Shown here: positions 9,220 to 17,022 of the stretch, piece after piece
Layout of the letters: each line of letters begins with the position of its first letter
How positions within the stretch are numbered: the stretch's first letter is position 1
Assembly (NCBI GenBank): GCA_041389525.1
Contig: JAWKRR010000059.1
Span: forward strand, 1 to 45,305
Reading direction: 5' to 3'
DNA length: 45,305 bases
From: JACKFB01 sp041389525
GTDB lineage: Bacteria > Myxococcota_A > UBA9042 > PHBI01 > JACKFB01
Program-made: the position numbers and the translations under genes
Notes under the pieces: model-generated
Databases searched by the model: none
What the model was told of the DNA's origin: nothing
Seen by the model: the letters and a program-made list of their open reading frames with translations, nothing else

Positions 9220-11625
9220 TCAGTCCCAGAAGATGCGCGGCCGCACGCGCAGCGGGACGCCGTCGATGAGCACCTCGACCACCGTGGAGCCCGGGTCCTC
9301 TGGCGCGACGAGGCCGCGGCGCCAGCCGCCCCCATCGGCCACCGCGGGGCCGTCGAAGCTGCCCCCGCCGAACGCGACGCGGATCTCGACTTTGGCGTCC
9401 GGGCGCAGGGTGCCGTCGGGGTTGCGGGCCAAGGCGCGGATGACGGCCGTCTGGGCGCCGCCCGCGGGCAGGTGGCGGCTGGGCGGCGTGACCTCGATGC
9501 TCGGGTGCTCGGCGATGACGTGGACTTTGCCGGCGGCGAGGCCGCGCTCCTCTTGCACGTAGCCGGACGGCCAGTGAATTCGGACCACGGCGGCCTCGGT
9601 CGCGGCGCCGAGGCCGGCGAAGGCCATGGGTCGCGACAGCGCCCCCGCGTTGCCGACGCTGCCCACCAAGACGTGCTGCGCGTGGGCGACGCCGGTGGAT
9701 TCGATGTCGATGATGGCGCCGACTCCCAGGCTATTGCTGGTGGTTCCGCGCAGTCGGATCGCCAGCCCGTGGTTGGGGGTCACGATGTCGTTGCGCAGCA
9801 GCCACGGGAGCTGGGCCAGCCCGCCGACCGCGAAATCCGGGTCGCCGTCGCCGTCCAGGTCATCGACGACCAGCCCGCGCCAGAGGCCGACCGCGTCCAG
9901 CCCCACCTGGGCGGTCATGTCGGAGTAGCGCCAGTCGCCGGCGTTCCAGTGGGCGGTGACGGGCTGCGGGAACATGCCGTGGGCGTCGGTGCCGGGGTCG
10001 GGGCCGTGGGCGTAGACGAGGTCGGGGCGGCCGTCGCGGTCGAGGTCCAGCCAGGCGGCGCCCCAGGGGACCAGGGCCTCCCAGACGCCGTCGGGGCGCA
10101 GGGTGCCGAGCTGGCCGCAGGTGCCGACGCGGGAGGTGGCGGTGAGGTCCTCAAGCGGCGCGCCGAGGCGGCCGCGGTAGAGGCCGTGGAGCGGGTCGAG
10201 GGTCAGGGTGAGGTCCATGACGCCGTCGCCGTCGCCGTCGGCTACGGCGGCTCCCATGGGTGTCAGGGTGAGCATCTTGGCGTTGAGGGCGGGCTCCAGG
10301 GGCGAGTAGGCGGCGAAGCGGGGCATGCCGCCTGGGTCGAGGGAGGCGCGCTTGTAGAAGCCCTGGTAGGGGCCGCCGCAGCCCACGCTGCCCATCCCGA
10401 AGATGGCGAGCTCGGCGTCGCCGATGGGCGCGGCGAGGAGCGAGGTGAGGTTGGCGTGGTTGACCGAGGCCATGGACTCGGGGCGGGGCGACCACTGGCG
10501 AAGGCCGGTGCGAATCACGGGGACGAGGTCGGGGCAGTCCAGGGTGCAGCACTTGCTCGAGCTGTGCAGGAGCAGGTCCAGCAGCCCGTCGCTGTCGAGG
10601 TCGGCGATGGAGAGCACCGTGAGGCGATAGTTTGAGCCGACGCCCTCGGCGAAGAGCGGGGTGGCGTCGAGGCCGCCGGCGCCGTCGCCCCACATGACGA
10701 CGCGGCCCTGGCTGCCGGCGACCAGCGCGTCCGTGGCCCCGTCGCCGTCGAGGTCTTCGAGCAGCAGCACGGTCCCGACGCCGAAGGGGGTGGTGCCGGT
10801 GTCCACGAGCTGGCTTGCGGCGGCGTCGTAGCGGAAGACGACGGGCGTGCCTTCGGAGGTCGAGGTGGCGACGTACTCGGTGACGCCGTCGCCGTCGAGG
10901 TCGCCGAAGACGCCCGAGGTCTCGGCGTCGAGGAAGTTGCCGGGGGCGGTGATGACGCCCGAGCGGTAGAGCGGCAGGGCGTCGAGGGCGGCGGGGTCGG
11001 CGGGGGGCAGGTAGGTGAAGGCGCCGCTGAGGGACGCTGGGGGCGAGGGTGCGGGCGGGAGGGCGAGGTCGCAGCCCTCTGGGGGGATCTCGGCGGAGAC
11101 GATGCAGGCGACGACGCCGTCGCAGTCGGGCGCGGCGGCGACGCAGGCGACCACGGAGGCGGACGGGTGCTGGGTGCCGCAGAGCTCCGCGCAATCGGCG
11201 GCGTCGGGTTCCGTCGGCCCGCAGCCGAGGACGACGGTGTGGCCGCAAGCGTCGAGACAGTCCTGGAGGGCCTGATCCGGCACGTCGGGGGGTGGTACCG
11301 AGTCGTCGGCGGTCTCGGCGACCTCGCTCGCGGTGTCGGGCGCGACCGCGTCGGCGTCCGGCGCGCCGGAGTCGACGTCGCGCGGCGGCGCGGTGGCGTC
11401 CTGGGCGTCTCGGGCGACGACCACGTCAGTCCCCCCGGCGCCGCCGGCGGAGCAGCCCACGAGCAGCGCGAACACGAGCGCGCCTGCCGATCCCCACGAG
11501 CCCAGCCCCGCCGCGCGGCGCGGGCCAGCCCACAAGCGCAGCCCGCCCCCCGGACGCCGGGCGCGCCGACCCAACGACTCCGCAGAGCCGCGAGGTCCCG
11601 ACGCGCTGATGGGCACCCTGCTCAT
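9220..11625 (-). CDS. FG-GAP / ASPIC-UnbV repeat lipoprotein
   Basis: Up to 801 residues. The lipobox ALVFALLVGC lies about 58 residues from ATG 11625, which is late. A TTG at 11572-11574 (784 residues) sits just after GCGGAG within the 22-base leader block shared with the gene at 4920-6557, and may be the true start. After an Asp/Pro-rich spacer comes a Cys-rich segment, then FG-GAP-type beta-propeller repeats with calcium loops of the form DLDGDG (GVFGDLDGDGVTEYVATS, LLLEDLDGDGATDALVAG, VVDDLDGDGDPDFAVGG). Near the end is an ASPIC/UnbV domain (GTTSNSLGVGAIIDI; VVRIHWPSGYVQEE). Such proteins are outer-surface or secreted, calcium-binding and presumably adhesive; the ligand is unknown. Confidence 0.88.
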   Translation of the reverse strand: MSRVPISASGPRGSAESLGRRARRPGGGLRLWAGPRRAAGLGSWGSAGALVFALLVGCSAGGAGGTDVVVARDAQDATAPPRDVDSGAPDADAVAPDTASEVAETADDSVPPPDVPDQALQDCLDACGHTVVLGCGPTEPDAADCAELCGTQHPSASVVACVAAAPDCDGVVACIVSAEIPPEGCDLALPPAPSPPASLSGAFTYLPPADPAALDALPLYRSGVITAPGNFLDAETSGVFGDLDGDGVTEYVATSTSEGTPVVFRYDAAASQLVDTGTTPFGVGTVLLLEDLDGDGATDALVAGSQGRVVMWGDGAGGLDATPLFAEGVGSNYRLTVLSIADLDSDGLLDLLLHSSSKCCTLDCPDLVPVIRTGLRQWSPRPESMASVNHANLTSLLAAPIGDAELAIFGMGSVGCGGPYQGFYKRASLDPGGMPRFAAYSPLEPALNAKMLTLTPMGAAVADGDGDGVMDLTLTLDPLHGLYRGRLGAPLEDLTATSRVGTCGQLGTLRPDGVWEALVPWGAAWLDLDRDGRPDLVYAHGPDPGTDAHGMFPQPVTAHWNAGDWRYSDMTAQVGLDAVGLWRGLVVDDLDGDGDPDFAVGGLAQLPWLLRNDIVTPNHGLAIRLRGTTSNSLGVGAIIDIESTGVAHAQHVLVGSVGNAGALSRPMAFAGLGAATEAAVVRIHWPSGYVQEERGLAAGKVHVIAEHPSIEVTPPSRHLPAGGAQTAVIRALARNPDGTLRPDAKVEIRVAFGGGSFDGPAVADGGGWRRGLVAPEDPGSTVVEVLIDGVPLRVRPRIFWD
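11578..11599 (-). repeat. 22-base leader block, copy 2
   Basis: Differs at one position from 6563-6584. It includes the GCGGAG that could serve TTG 11574 of the ASPIC lipoprotein gene, which argues for that start over ATG 11625. Confidence 0.5.
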
Positions 11626-11648
11626 CGATCGGCGAGGGTAGCAGAGTC

Positions 11649-11704
11649 GCCGCGCTTCGCCACAAGCCGGCCCCGTACACCGGTCTTCGGCGCCGGAGCG
11701 CGGC
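11649..11704 (-). terminator. Possible terminator hairpin after the DUF4328 gene
   Basis: An 8-bp arm (11697-11704) pairs with 11649-11656, with further weak pairing inside. It begins 12 bases past the DUF4328 stop in the direction of transcription and before the next minus-strand gene. No T-run. Confidence 0.3.
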
Positions 11705-11715
11705 AGGTGGCGGGG

Positions 11716-12357
11716 TCAATCGAAGGTGGAGCCGAGCTCGCGTTGGGTCGTGCGGGCGGCGAGGTTTCGAACCAGCCACAGCGTGGGAAATACCGCGGCC
11801 AGGGCGAGGAGGGCGGAGATGCCGTCGAGCACCGACGTTGTCATGAGGCCCTCGATGGTCGTGCTGTCGGCAGAGGATCGGAGCACTGCGATGGAGAAGA
11901 CACTGTCGACGAGCCAGAGGCCCCACCACCAACGGAATGCCGCGGGGACGTCGGTGGCGCTGGGGAGCCGCCCCTCTGCCGGCGGGGCGCTGACCTGCCA
12001 CATCTCGCGGACCGCCTCGTAGGGCTTGAACAGCGAGGCGACCGGGACGAAGAACCAACCGATGGTCCAGCCGGGCGTGAACTCCATGCTCGCGCCGGCG
12101 ACGGCGTGCAGGCGCTGGCTGGTGCGGTACAAGAATCGGCCGACCACGACGTAAGTGCATAGCATCACCACGAAATGCGCGATGCCGACCACGGCCTCGC
12201 GCGTGTCGTTGGCGTCGGCGCTCTCGTCGCTCATGGCGCCGATGAGGGCGTCGCGGAGGAGGGTCCACTGCATCGCGGACGACACCGCCGCGAGCCCGCA
12301 GAGGACGGCGAATGCGATGAGCCAACGTCGCGCGGCCGTGTCGCCCAAGTCACGCAT
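11716..12357 (-). CDS. DUF4328 integral membrane protein
   Basis: 213 residues, ATG with GAGG a few bases upstream. About four hydrophobic helices are visible: LIAFAVLCGLAAVSSA, IAHFVVMLCTYVVVGRFL, WWWGLWLVDSVFSIAVL and ISALLALAAVFPTLWLV. Between helices 2 and 3 is the DUF4328 signature FTPGWTIGWFFVPVASLFKP, followed by YEAVREMW. The family is common in actinobacteria and myxobacteria and has no established function. It sits alone between the ASPIC lipoprotein and the MmcQ gene. Confidence 0.88.
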   Translation of the reverse strand: MRDLGDTAARRWLIAFAVLCGLAAVSSAMQWTLLRDALIGAMSDESADANDTREAVVGIAHFVVMLCTYVVVGRFLYRTSQRLHAVAGASMEFTPGWTIGWFFVPVASLFKPYEAVREMWQVSAPPAEGRLPSATDVPAAFRWWWGLWLVDSVFSIAVLRSSADSTTIEGLMTTSVLDGISALLALAAVFPTLWLVRNLAARTTQRELGSTFD

Positions 12358-12538
12358 ATGCGCCTCGATGGTGTAAGCCCGCGAAACAACGCCGAAGCGC
12401 GAGACGTGTCAGGGGACCCACTATTGGCCGAATCGGGGCGGAAAGCTAGCCGAGGCGGGCCCGCACGCTTTGTAGCATTCGGTGCTCAGCGCGGGCTGGC
12501 GATGCGAGGGCTGACACGGGCCGCTGGGGGTGGGACGC

Positions 12539-12919
12539 TCAGTCCGAAAGCGGCGGGACCTGCTTGCTCAGCCGCTTCGGCGCGACCAGGCGATAGCTCG
12601 TGTCGATCCAGCGCTTCAGCAGCGCGACCGGCGGCTCGAGATCTTCGGTGAAGTTGGCGGTGACCCAGCCCGATTTCGCCAGGCCGTAGCCGGTCGGCGT
12701 CGCGAAGGGCAGGCCCAGGGCCGCCATGGCGTCGGCGCCCAGCTTGCAGGTCAGCGACAGCGGCTTCCCGTCGATGCACAGGAACACGAAGGTCTTGTCG
12801 CGGACTGCCAGATCGAGGTGGTCCGGCCACGGCGTCTTCGTGTGGGCCTCGGGGTAGCTCAGCCCGAACGCGCGCAGCTCGCGCAGGGCCACTTGGTGCG
12901 GGTGGTCGGCTGAAAGCAT
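12539..12919 (-). CDS. MmcQ/YjbR family DNA-binding-like protein
   Basis: 126 residues. ATG 12917-12919 has CGGAG eight bases upstream; a longer in-frame start runs into a Pro/Gly-rich non-protein-like segment and is rejected. The chain shows family landmarks: an N-terminal helix, GLSYPEAHTKTPWPDHLDLAV, then KTFVFLCIDGKPLSLTCKL, a GWVTANF strand, and a C-terminal helical LLKRWIDTSYRLVAPKRL. MmcQ/YjbR proteins have a CyaY-like fold; DNA binding has been proposed but their role is unsettled. The gene is divergent from the secreted CARDB-like gene. Confidence 0.88.
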   Translation of the reverse strand: MLSADHPHQVALRELRAFGLSYPEAHTKTPWPDHLDLAVRDKTFVFLCIDGKPLSLTCKLGADAMAALGLPFATPTGYGLAKSGWVTANFTEDLEPPVALLKRWIDTSYRLVAPKRLSKQVPPLSD

Positions 12920-13064
12920 GGCGTGGCGCTCCGTGAAGTGGGGACCCTCCAAACCGATATCACATCCCACCCCCCAAAAACTCGGAGGCTGTTTCGCGCC
13001 GCGACTCCCCCGATTCTCGTCAGGTCGGGCAAACCCGCCCGGGGGACAACCAAAGGAATCTGCC

Positions 13065-13856
13065 ATGCTTCATCGCATCACCACGCTGCTCGCCGTCTTG
13101 CTGCTCGCGCCATCGGCCTTCGCCGCCTCGCGGCCCGACCTCACCGTCGACGTCACCGGCCCAGCCAGCGCCGGCGTCTACGCCAACGCGCGCTACGACG
13201 TCGAGGTCAGCAACATCGGTAACAAGGACGCCGCCAACGTATCGCTCGAGATCGCGCTCCCCGAGACCAACACCAGCCCGAACACGTACGTCATGGGCAT
13301 CGTCGGCGCCAAGAGCAGCGCCTGCAGCCAGTCGGGCACGCGCCTCCTCTGCAGCCTCGGCACCATCAAGAAGTTCAAGTCGAAGGCGGTCTACTTCGAC
13401 ATCGCGCTGCCCTTCAGCGCCGTCGCGTTGATCTTCGACGCCGACGTGTCGACGACCACCAGCGAGTCCAACCTCGCCAACAACAGCGGCAGCCTGACCG
13501 CCAACGTGACCTACGTGCCGACCGCCATCGGCGCCCCCCGCAACGCCGTGAACTCGCACTGCACCGGCCACGCGCTCACCGGCTTCTACGAGTGCGTCGT
13601 GTCGCCCGGCTCGCAGATGAGCCACAACATCACGTTCCTGGCCGGCGGCGGCATCGACTTCCCCGACTTCCCGGGCATGTACACCGGCGCGTGGAGCCAG
13701 CCGACGCCCGACAGCCTGGTCTTCGAGTACCTCGACGGCGCGACCCCCTTCGCGCAGTTCGCTGGCAATGGCGTCGGCGGCAACTGCTTCGAGGGCATCA
13801 CGACCTTCCCGCTGAACCCGACCTGGAACTCGGCGTACCAGGTCTGCCTGCAGTAG
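13065..13856 (+). CDS. Secreted CARDB/DUF11-like protein
   Basis: 263 residues, ATG preceded by AAAGGA. The signal peptide is MLHRITTLLAVLLLAPSAFA. Residues about 22-150 look like one CARDB/DUF11-type immunoglobulin-like domain: RPDLTVDVTGPASAGVYANA, YDVEVSNIGNKDAANVSLEI, then SNLANNSGSLTANVTYV. The C-terminal third (about 165-263) has spaced cysteines and repeated Gly/Phe/Pro turns (GGGIDFPDFPGMYTGAW, LVFEYLDGATPFAQF) and appears to be a separate small beta domain that I do not recognise. There is no membrane anchor, so it is probably released or periplasmic. It stands alone and is followed by two strong hairpins. Confidence 0.82.
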   Translation: MLHRITTLLAVLLLAPSAFAASRPDLTVDVTGPASAGVYANARYDVEVSNIGNKDAANVSLEIALPETNTSPNTYVMGIVGAKSSACSQSGTRLLCSLGTIKKFKSKAVYFDIALPFSAVALIFDADVSTTTSESNLANNSGSLTANVTYVPTAIGAPRNAVNSHCTGHALTGFYECVVSPGSQMSHNITFLAGGGIDFPDFPGMYTGAWSQPTPDSLVFEYLDGATPFAQFAGNGVGGNCFEGITTFPLNPTWNSAYQVCLQ

Positions 13857-13914
13857 GCCGCCCCGAGCCCCACGTCACCGCCGCTCGCGCCCGAAGCGGC
13901 GGTGGCAAAGGCGG

Positions 13915-13952
13915 CGCGAGATGACCGCAGCTCGCGCGGCGGTCATCTCGCG
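13915..13952. terminator. 14-bp stem hairpin between convergent genes
   Basis: Perfect 14-bp inverted repeat (13915-13928 with 13939-13952) around a 10-base loop, 59 bases after the stop of the CARDB-like gene. Its strength and position fit a bidirectional terminator, though neither side has a T-tract. Confidence 0.65.
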
Positions 13953-13964
13953 GAACGATAAGTA

Positions 13965-13999
13965 GGGGCCGCGGTCCGGGGAGGATGGACCGCGGCCCC
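13965..13999. terminator. Second, 13-bp stem hairpin between the same convergent genes
   Basis: Perfect 13-bp inverted repeat (13965-13977 with 13987-13999) with a 9-base loop. It starts 12 bases after the previous hairpin and ends 7 bases before the stop of the minus-strand gene at 14007, which it probably terminates. Confidence 0.65.
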
Positions 14000-14006
14000 G
14001 AAGGCG

Positions 14007-14780
14007 TTAGAGGCAGGCTTCTGAGCCGGTCTCGTAGCACCCGTCGAACAGGACGCGCTCGGTCTTTGAGGGACCGAACGCCATGGTGGTGGCGGCGAAA
14101 TCGAGGTGCAGCACCCAGGGGCGCATCAGGCCGACGAGCGAGGCGGTGACCTCGGTGCCCGCTTGGGCGATGACGCGGCCGGTGGCGTCGAAGCGCAGGT
14201 CGCCGGTGCCGATCTCGGTGGGCAGCCCGTAGGTGCCGCCGCGCAGGTTGCGGCCGTCGGTCAGCATCCACCAGCGCCAGCGGTCGTCGTCGACGCGGCG
14301 CAGGTACACGGTCAGCTCGACGCAGGCTGAGTCGGCGCCGAAGACCAGCATCGGGGCGGCGGCGTGGGCCGTCTGCCAGGGCGCGAGCGGGTCGAAGGCG
14401 CCGCGGGAGAACTGGGCGCCGGCGTCGAGGCGCAGGGTCGCGTGGATGGTCGAGGTGGGCTGCGCGGTCTTGCAGCTTGGGCGCTCGATGCGGTCGCTCA
14501 GCCACAGACGCGAGCCGGAGGGCGCGCTGGGGACGCCGGTGTCGACAGAGCGCGGCGCCACTTCGGGGTGGACCGGCAGGGCTGCGATGGCCGCGTCGTC
14601 GAGGGTCGCAAAGGGCGTCAGCGCAGCCTCGGTCTCGATCAACTGGTACCGCGCCGCCTCGTCGCGGGCGTCGAGGCCCGAGCGCTGAAGGTCGTCGCCG
14701 CCGTCGCAGCCCGCGAGGGTGGACAGGCCGAGCAGCGGCCAAGCGATGAGCGATGGGATGCGGGTGATTCGGGACAACAT
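14007..14780 (-). CDS. Lipoprotein built on a flagellar hook (FlgE)-like domain
   Basis: 257 residues. ATG 14778-14780 follows AGAGAG; the signal ends in lipobox LSTLAGC with Cys25. Residues about 110-225 match the layout of the FlgE D2 domain: a Thr-rich strand with LRLDAGAQF, then FDPLAPWQTAHAAAPMLVF, ELTVYLRRVDDDRWRWWMLT, DG, and PTEIGTGDLRFDATGRV. In FlgE these correspond to the FDP..P, tVYF.K..dntW and GtLtFd..G landmarks. The N- and C-terminal rod/hook helices needed for polymerisation are absent, and a lipid anchor replaces them. The acidic region after the lipobox is a likely linker. No other hook gene lies nearby. Function unknown; the FlgE relationship is my own pattern match. Confidence 0.75.
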   Translation of the reverse strand: MLSRITRIPSLIAWPLLGLSTLAGCDGGDDLQRSGLDARDEAARYQLIETEAALTPFATLDDAAIAALPVHPEVAPRSVDTGVPSAPSGSRLWLSDRIERPSCKTAQPTSTIHATLRLDAGAQFSRGAFDPLAPWQTAHAAAPMLVFGADSACVELTVYLRRVDDDRWRWWMLTDGRNLRGGTYGLPTEIGTGDLRFDATGRVIAQAGTEVTASLVGLMRPWVLHLDFAATTMAFGPSKTERVLFDGCYETGSEACL

Positions 14781-15122
14781 CGACAACTCTCTACACGCCG
14801 AAGACGCGCTCCGGACGGGTTCCAACCGAGGTGTGAGCGGCAGGTAACATGGGGTTTTTGGGTTGTCTGATTTCCTTCTCGATCGGCCGTGGGGTGCCGA
14901 CCGGATCGATCGTCGAAAAATGCGCTAAATCTCCGGCACTTAGACGTAAGATCGCCCCCGATCTCTCCACGAGACCGCCCGGGCGCGGCGGATCGCGAAT
15001 CGCGATCGCGGCGCCCGATGATCGTGGCGATCCCATAGGCAACATCACGCGATCCGCCGCGATCCCCCTCGACGTGCGGCCCCAGCTGCGACACGATCCG
15101 GCGGCTCGACTCGGAGGTCCCC
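14781..15122. promoter_or_regulatory. Divergent intergenic region rich in GATC, with 13-bp inverted repeat
   Basis: 342 bases between divergent starts. From 14881 to 15098 GATC occurs 12 times (14881, 14904, 14908, 14950, 14960, 14991, 15004, 15020, 15029, 15051, 15061, 15095), against less than one expected at this base composition. A 13-bp inverted repeat (14985-14997 with 15048-15060) spans the middle. The segment is more A/T-rich than its neighbours. No consensus DnaA box is visible. It may be an operator array, a methylation-sensitive switch or another protein-binding region. Confidence 0.5.
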
Positions 15123-15920
15123 ATGCACGCGCCCGCCCCCGACGCCGCCCTCGTCGACGGCGTCCACCTGACCGTCGCCGACGGCCTCGCCCGCATCCGC
15201 CTGCAGCGCCCGCCCGGCAACCGCGTCGACATCGCCATGCTCGCGCGCCTCCGCACCATCGCCGAATCCCTCGCCGCCGACGCCTCGCTGCGCGCCGTCT
15301 GGCTCAGCGCGGACGGCCCCGACTTCTGCCACGGCATCGACCTGCGCGACCCCGCCCTCGCCCGCCGACTCGCCAGCGGCCCCGCCGCCCTCGAAGCGAT
15401 CGCCGCCCTCGGCCAAGCCACCATCGACGCCTACGCCGCCCTCCCCGTCCCCACCATCGCCAGCGCCCGCGGCCGCATCATCGGCGCCGGCGCCTGCCTC
15501 TTCGTCGCCAGCGATCTCCGCGTCGCCGCCCCCGACGCCGCCCTCTGCTTCCCCGAGGTCGACCGCGGCATGAGCCTCGGCTTCGGCATCCTCCCCCGCA
15601 TGGTCCGCGCCCTCGGCACCAGCACGACCACCCGCCTCGCGCTCACCGGCGCCCCCTGCCCCGTCGCCCAGCTCCCCCCCGGCGCGCTCACCCTCGCCGA
15701 CGCCCCCGACGAGGCCGCCCTCGCCCTCGCCCTCGCGATGACCGCCCGCCCGCCGCTGGCCGTCCGCGCCATCGTCCGCTCCCTCCGCGCCCTCGCCGCC
15801 GGCCGCGACCCCAGCGCCGACGACCCGGCCCAGCTCGCCGCCACCCTCGCCAGCGCCGATTTCACCGCGGCCATGCGTGCCTGGCTCTCCGGCCAGCCCG
15901 CGGTCTATACTGGGGCCTGA
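15123..15920 (+). CDS. Enoyl-CoA hydratase/isomerase family protein
   Basis: 265 residues, ATG with GGAGGT four bases upstream. This is a crotonase fold: the first oxyanion-hole segment is DFCHGIDLRD (residues about 66-75), the second is RIIGAGACLFVASDLRVAA (about 116-134), followed by FPEVDRGMSLGFGILPRMV, with Glu at the family's second catalytic position. The family hydrates, isomerises or hydrolyses acyl-CoA thioesters; the substrate cannot be read from sequence. The A-box is degenerate compared with true hydratases, and the C-terminal helix region is short and alanine-rich. No acyl-CoA genes are adjacent, although two thiolases lie 7-10 kb away. Confidence 0.85.
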   Translation: MHAPAPDAALVDGVHLTVADGLARIRLQRPPGNRVDIAMLARLRTIAESLAADASLRAVWLSADGPDFCHGIDLRDPALARRLASGPAALEAIAALGQATIDAYAALPVPTIASARGRIIGAGACLFVASDLRVAAPDAALCFPEVDRGMSLGFGILPRMVRALGTSTTTRLALTGAPCPVAQLPPGALTLADAPDEAALALALAMTARPPLAVRAIVRSLRALAAGRDPSADDPAQLAATLASADFTAAMRAWLSGQPAVYTGA

Positions 15921-15954
15921 GACGCGGTGCCCCCGCGCTTGAGCGGAGCCGCCC

Positions 15955-17013
15955 GTGCCGGGTCGCGCCCCGCCAGATGCCCACGGACAGAGCTGGCCGA
16001 TGCTGGTTGCCGAAACCCTCGCAGGGATGCCCGCCGTATTCGTAGGCCGGCACGCCAAGACGCCGGGGCGCGTCGAAGCGCTCGAAGGCCGCGAGCTGCG
16101 CCTGTCCCTCGCCGACATCCCCGCCCCCGCGACCGAGGTCCGCATCGCGCTCCAGTGCGACGAGCGCCCCCTCGGCACCGTGCAGCTTCAAGGCCGCATC
16201 CTCAGCGCCTACCGCGCCGACGGCGAGATCAACGTCGTCATCCAGATACACCGCCTCTTCGCGCCGACCGACGAGGACTTCCTCGTCACCTTCCTCCACC
16301 GCTTCCTGCCCGACGAGCGCGTCCTCGGTCGCCAGTTCCGCACCACCGCCGCCGGCACCGTCTACGAGCTGCCGCCCCCGGGTTCGGTCCAGCCCCTCCC
16401 GCCCCATATTCGCGACACTCTCGCGTCGCACCATGGGTACATCGATCACTCGCACGACGCGGGTACCGACGCCTCACACGCCCACGCTGCATCGCAGCAT
16501 TCGAGTGACGCCGACGCGGCCGGCGCCCCCCTCGCGCCGCCGCCGGAGTCCCGTGGCGTCAGCCGCCAGGTCCTCGACGACACCTACCCGGTCCGCATCC
16601 CGCTGCTGGCCCAGCTCGACGGCATCCCCTTCCTGGGCGTCGTCTACCGCGTCACCGACAACGGCCTGCGCTGCTTCGTTGGCAGCCTCGGCAAGGCGCC
16701 CGGCTTCGGCGCCCGCGTCGCGCTGGACGTCGAGGTCCCGCTGCCGACCGAGATGCTGCGCTTCCGGTTGGTCGGCGCGGTCGCGTGGACCCTGGGCCCC
16801 GACGACTCGACCCCGACCACCGCGTTCGCGCTGCGCCTGGGCCCGGGCACGACCCGCGAGGCGATGAGCCATTGGGCAGACCTGGTGCACGACGAGATCC
16901 GCCGCTGGCGCGACAGCGCACCCTCCGAAGAGCCCGAAGAAGGCATCCCGGGCCTCCCGCCCGACGACGTCGTGGCCGCGTTGGTCGCCGAGCTCGACCC
17001 GCCCAGCGCCTGA
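15955..17013 (+). CDS. Double PilZ-like domain protein
   Basis: 352 residues. GTG 15955 has GCGGAG seven bases upstream; ATG 16000 is the alternative. Two beta-barrel halves are separated by a His/Asp/Ala-rich linker (about 160-200). Half one (about 20-155) carries LEGRELRLSLADIPAPATEV and VIQIHRLFAPTDEDFLVTFL. Half two (about 205-335) has YPVRIPLLAQLDGIPFLGVV, TDNGLRCFVGS and a C-terminal helix, as in PilZ barrels. The c-di-GMP motif (RxxxR then D/NxSxxG) is not clearly present in either half, so these may be non-binding PilZ-like (xDUF) barrels. It is convergent with the hybrid kinase, with only 9 bases between the stops. Confidence 0.6.
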   Translation: MPGRAPPDAHGQSWPMLVAETLAGMPAVFVGRHAKTPGRVEALEGRELRLSLADIPAPATEVRIALQCDERPLGTVQLQGRILSAYRADGEINVVIQIHRLFAPTDEDFLVTFLHRFLPDERVLGRQFRTTAAGTVYELPPPGSVQPLPPHIRDTLASHHGYIDHSHDAGTDASHAHAASQHSSDADAAGAPLAPPPESRGVSRQVLDDTYPVRIPLLAQLDGIPFLGVVYRVTDNGLRCFVGSLGKAPGFGARVALDVEVPLPTEMLRFRLVGAVAWTLGPDDSTPTTAFALRLGPGTTREAMSHWADLVHDEIRRWRDSAPSEEPEEGIPGLPPDDVVAALVAELDPPSA

Positions 17014-17022
17014 ACCGCCGCG

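Noticed and set aside
14881..15098. Chromosomal replication origin at the GATC cluster
   Set aside because: No DnaA-box consensus, no AT-rich unwinding element and no dnaA, dnaN or parAB nearby.
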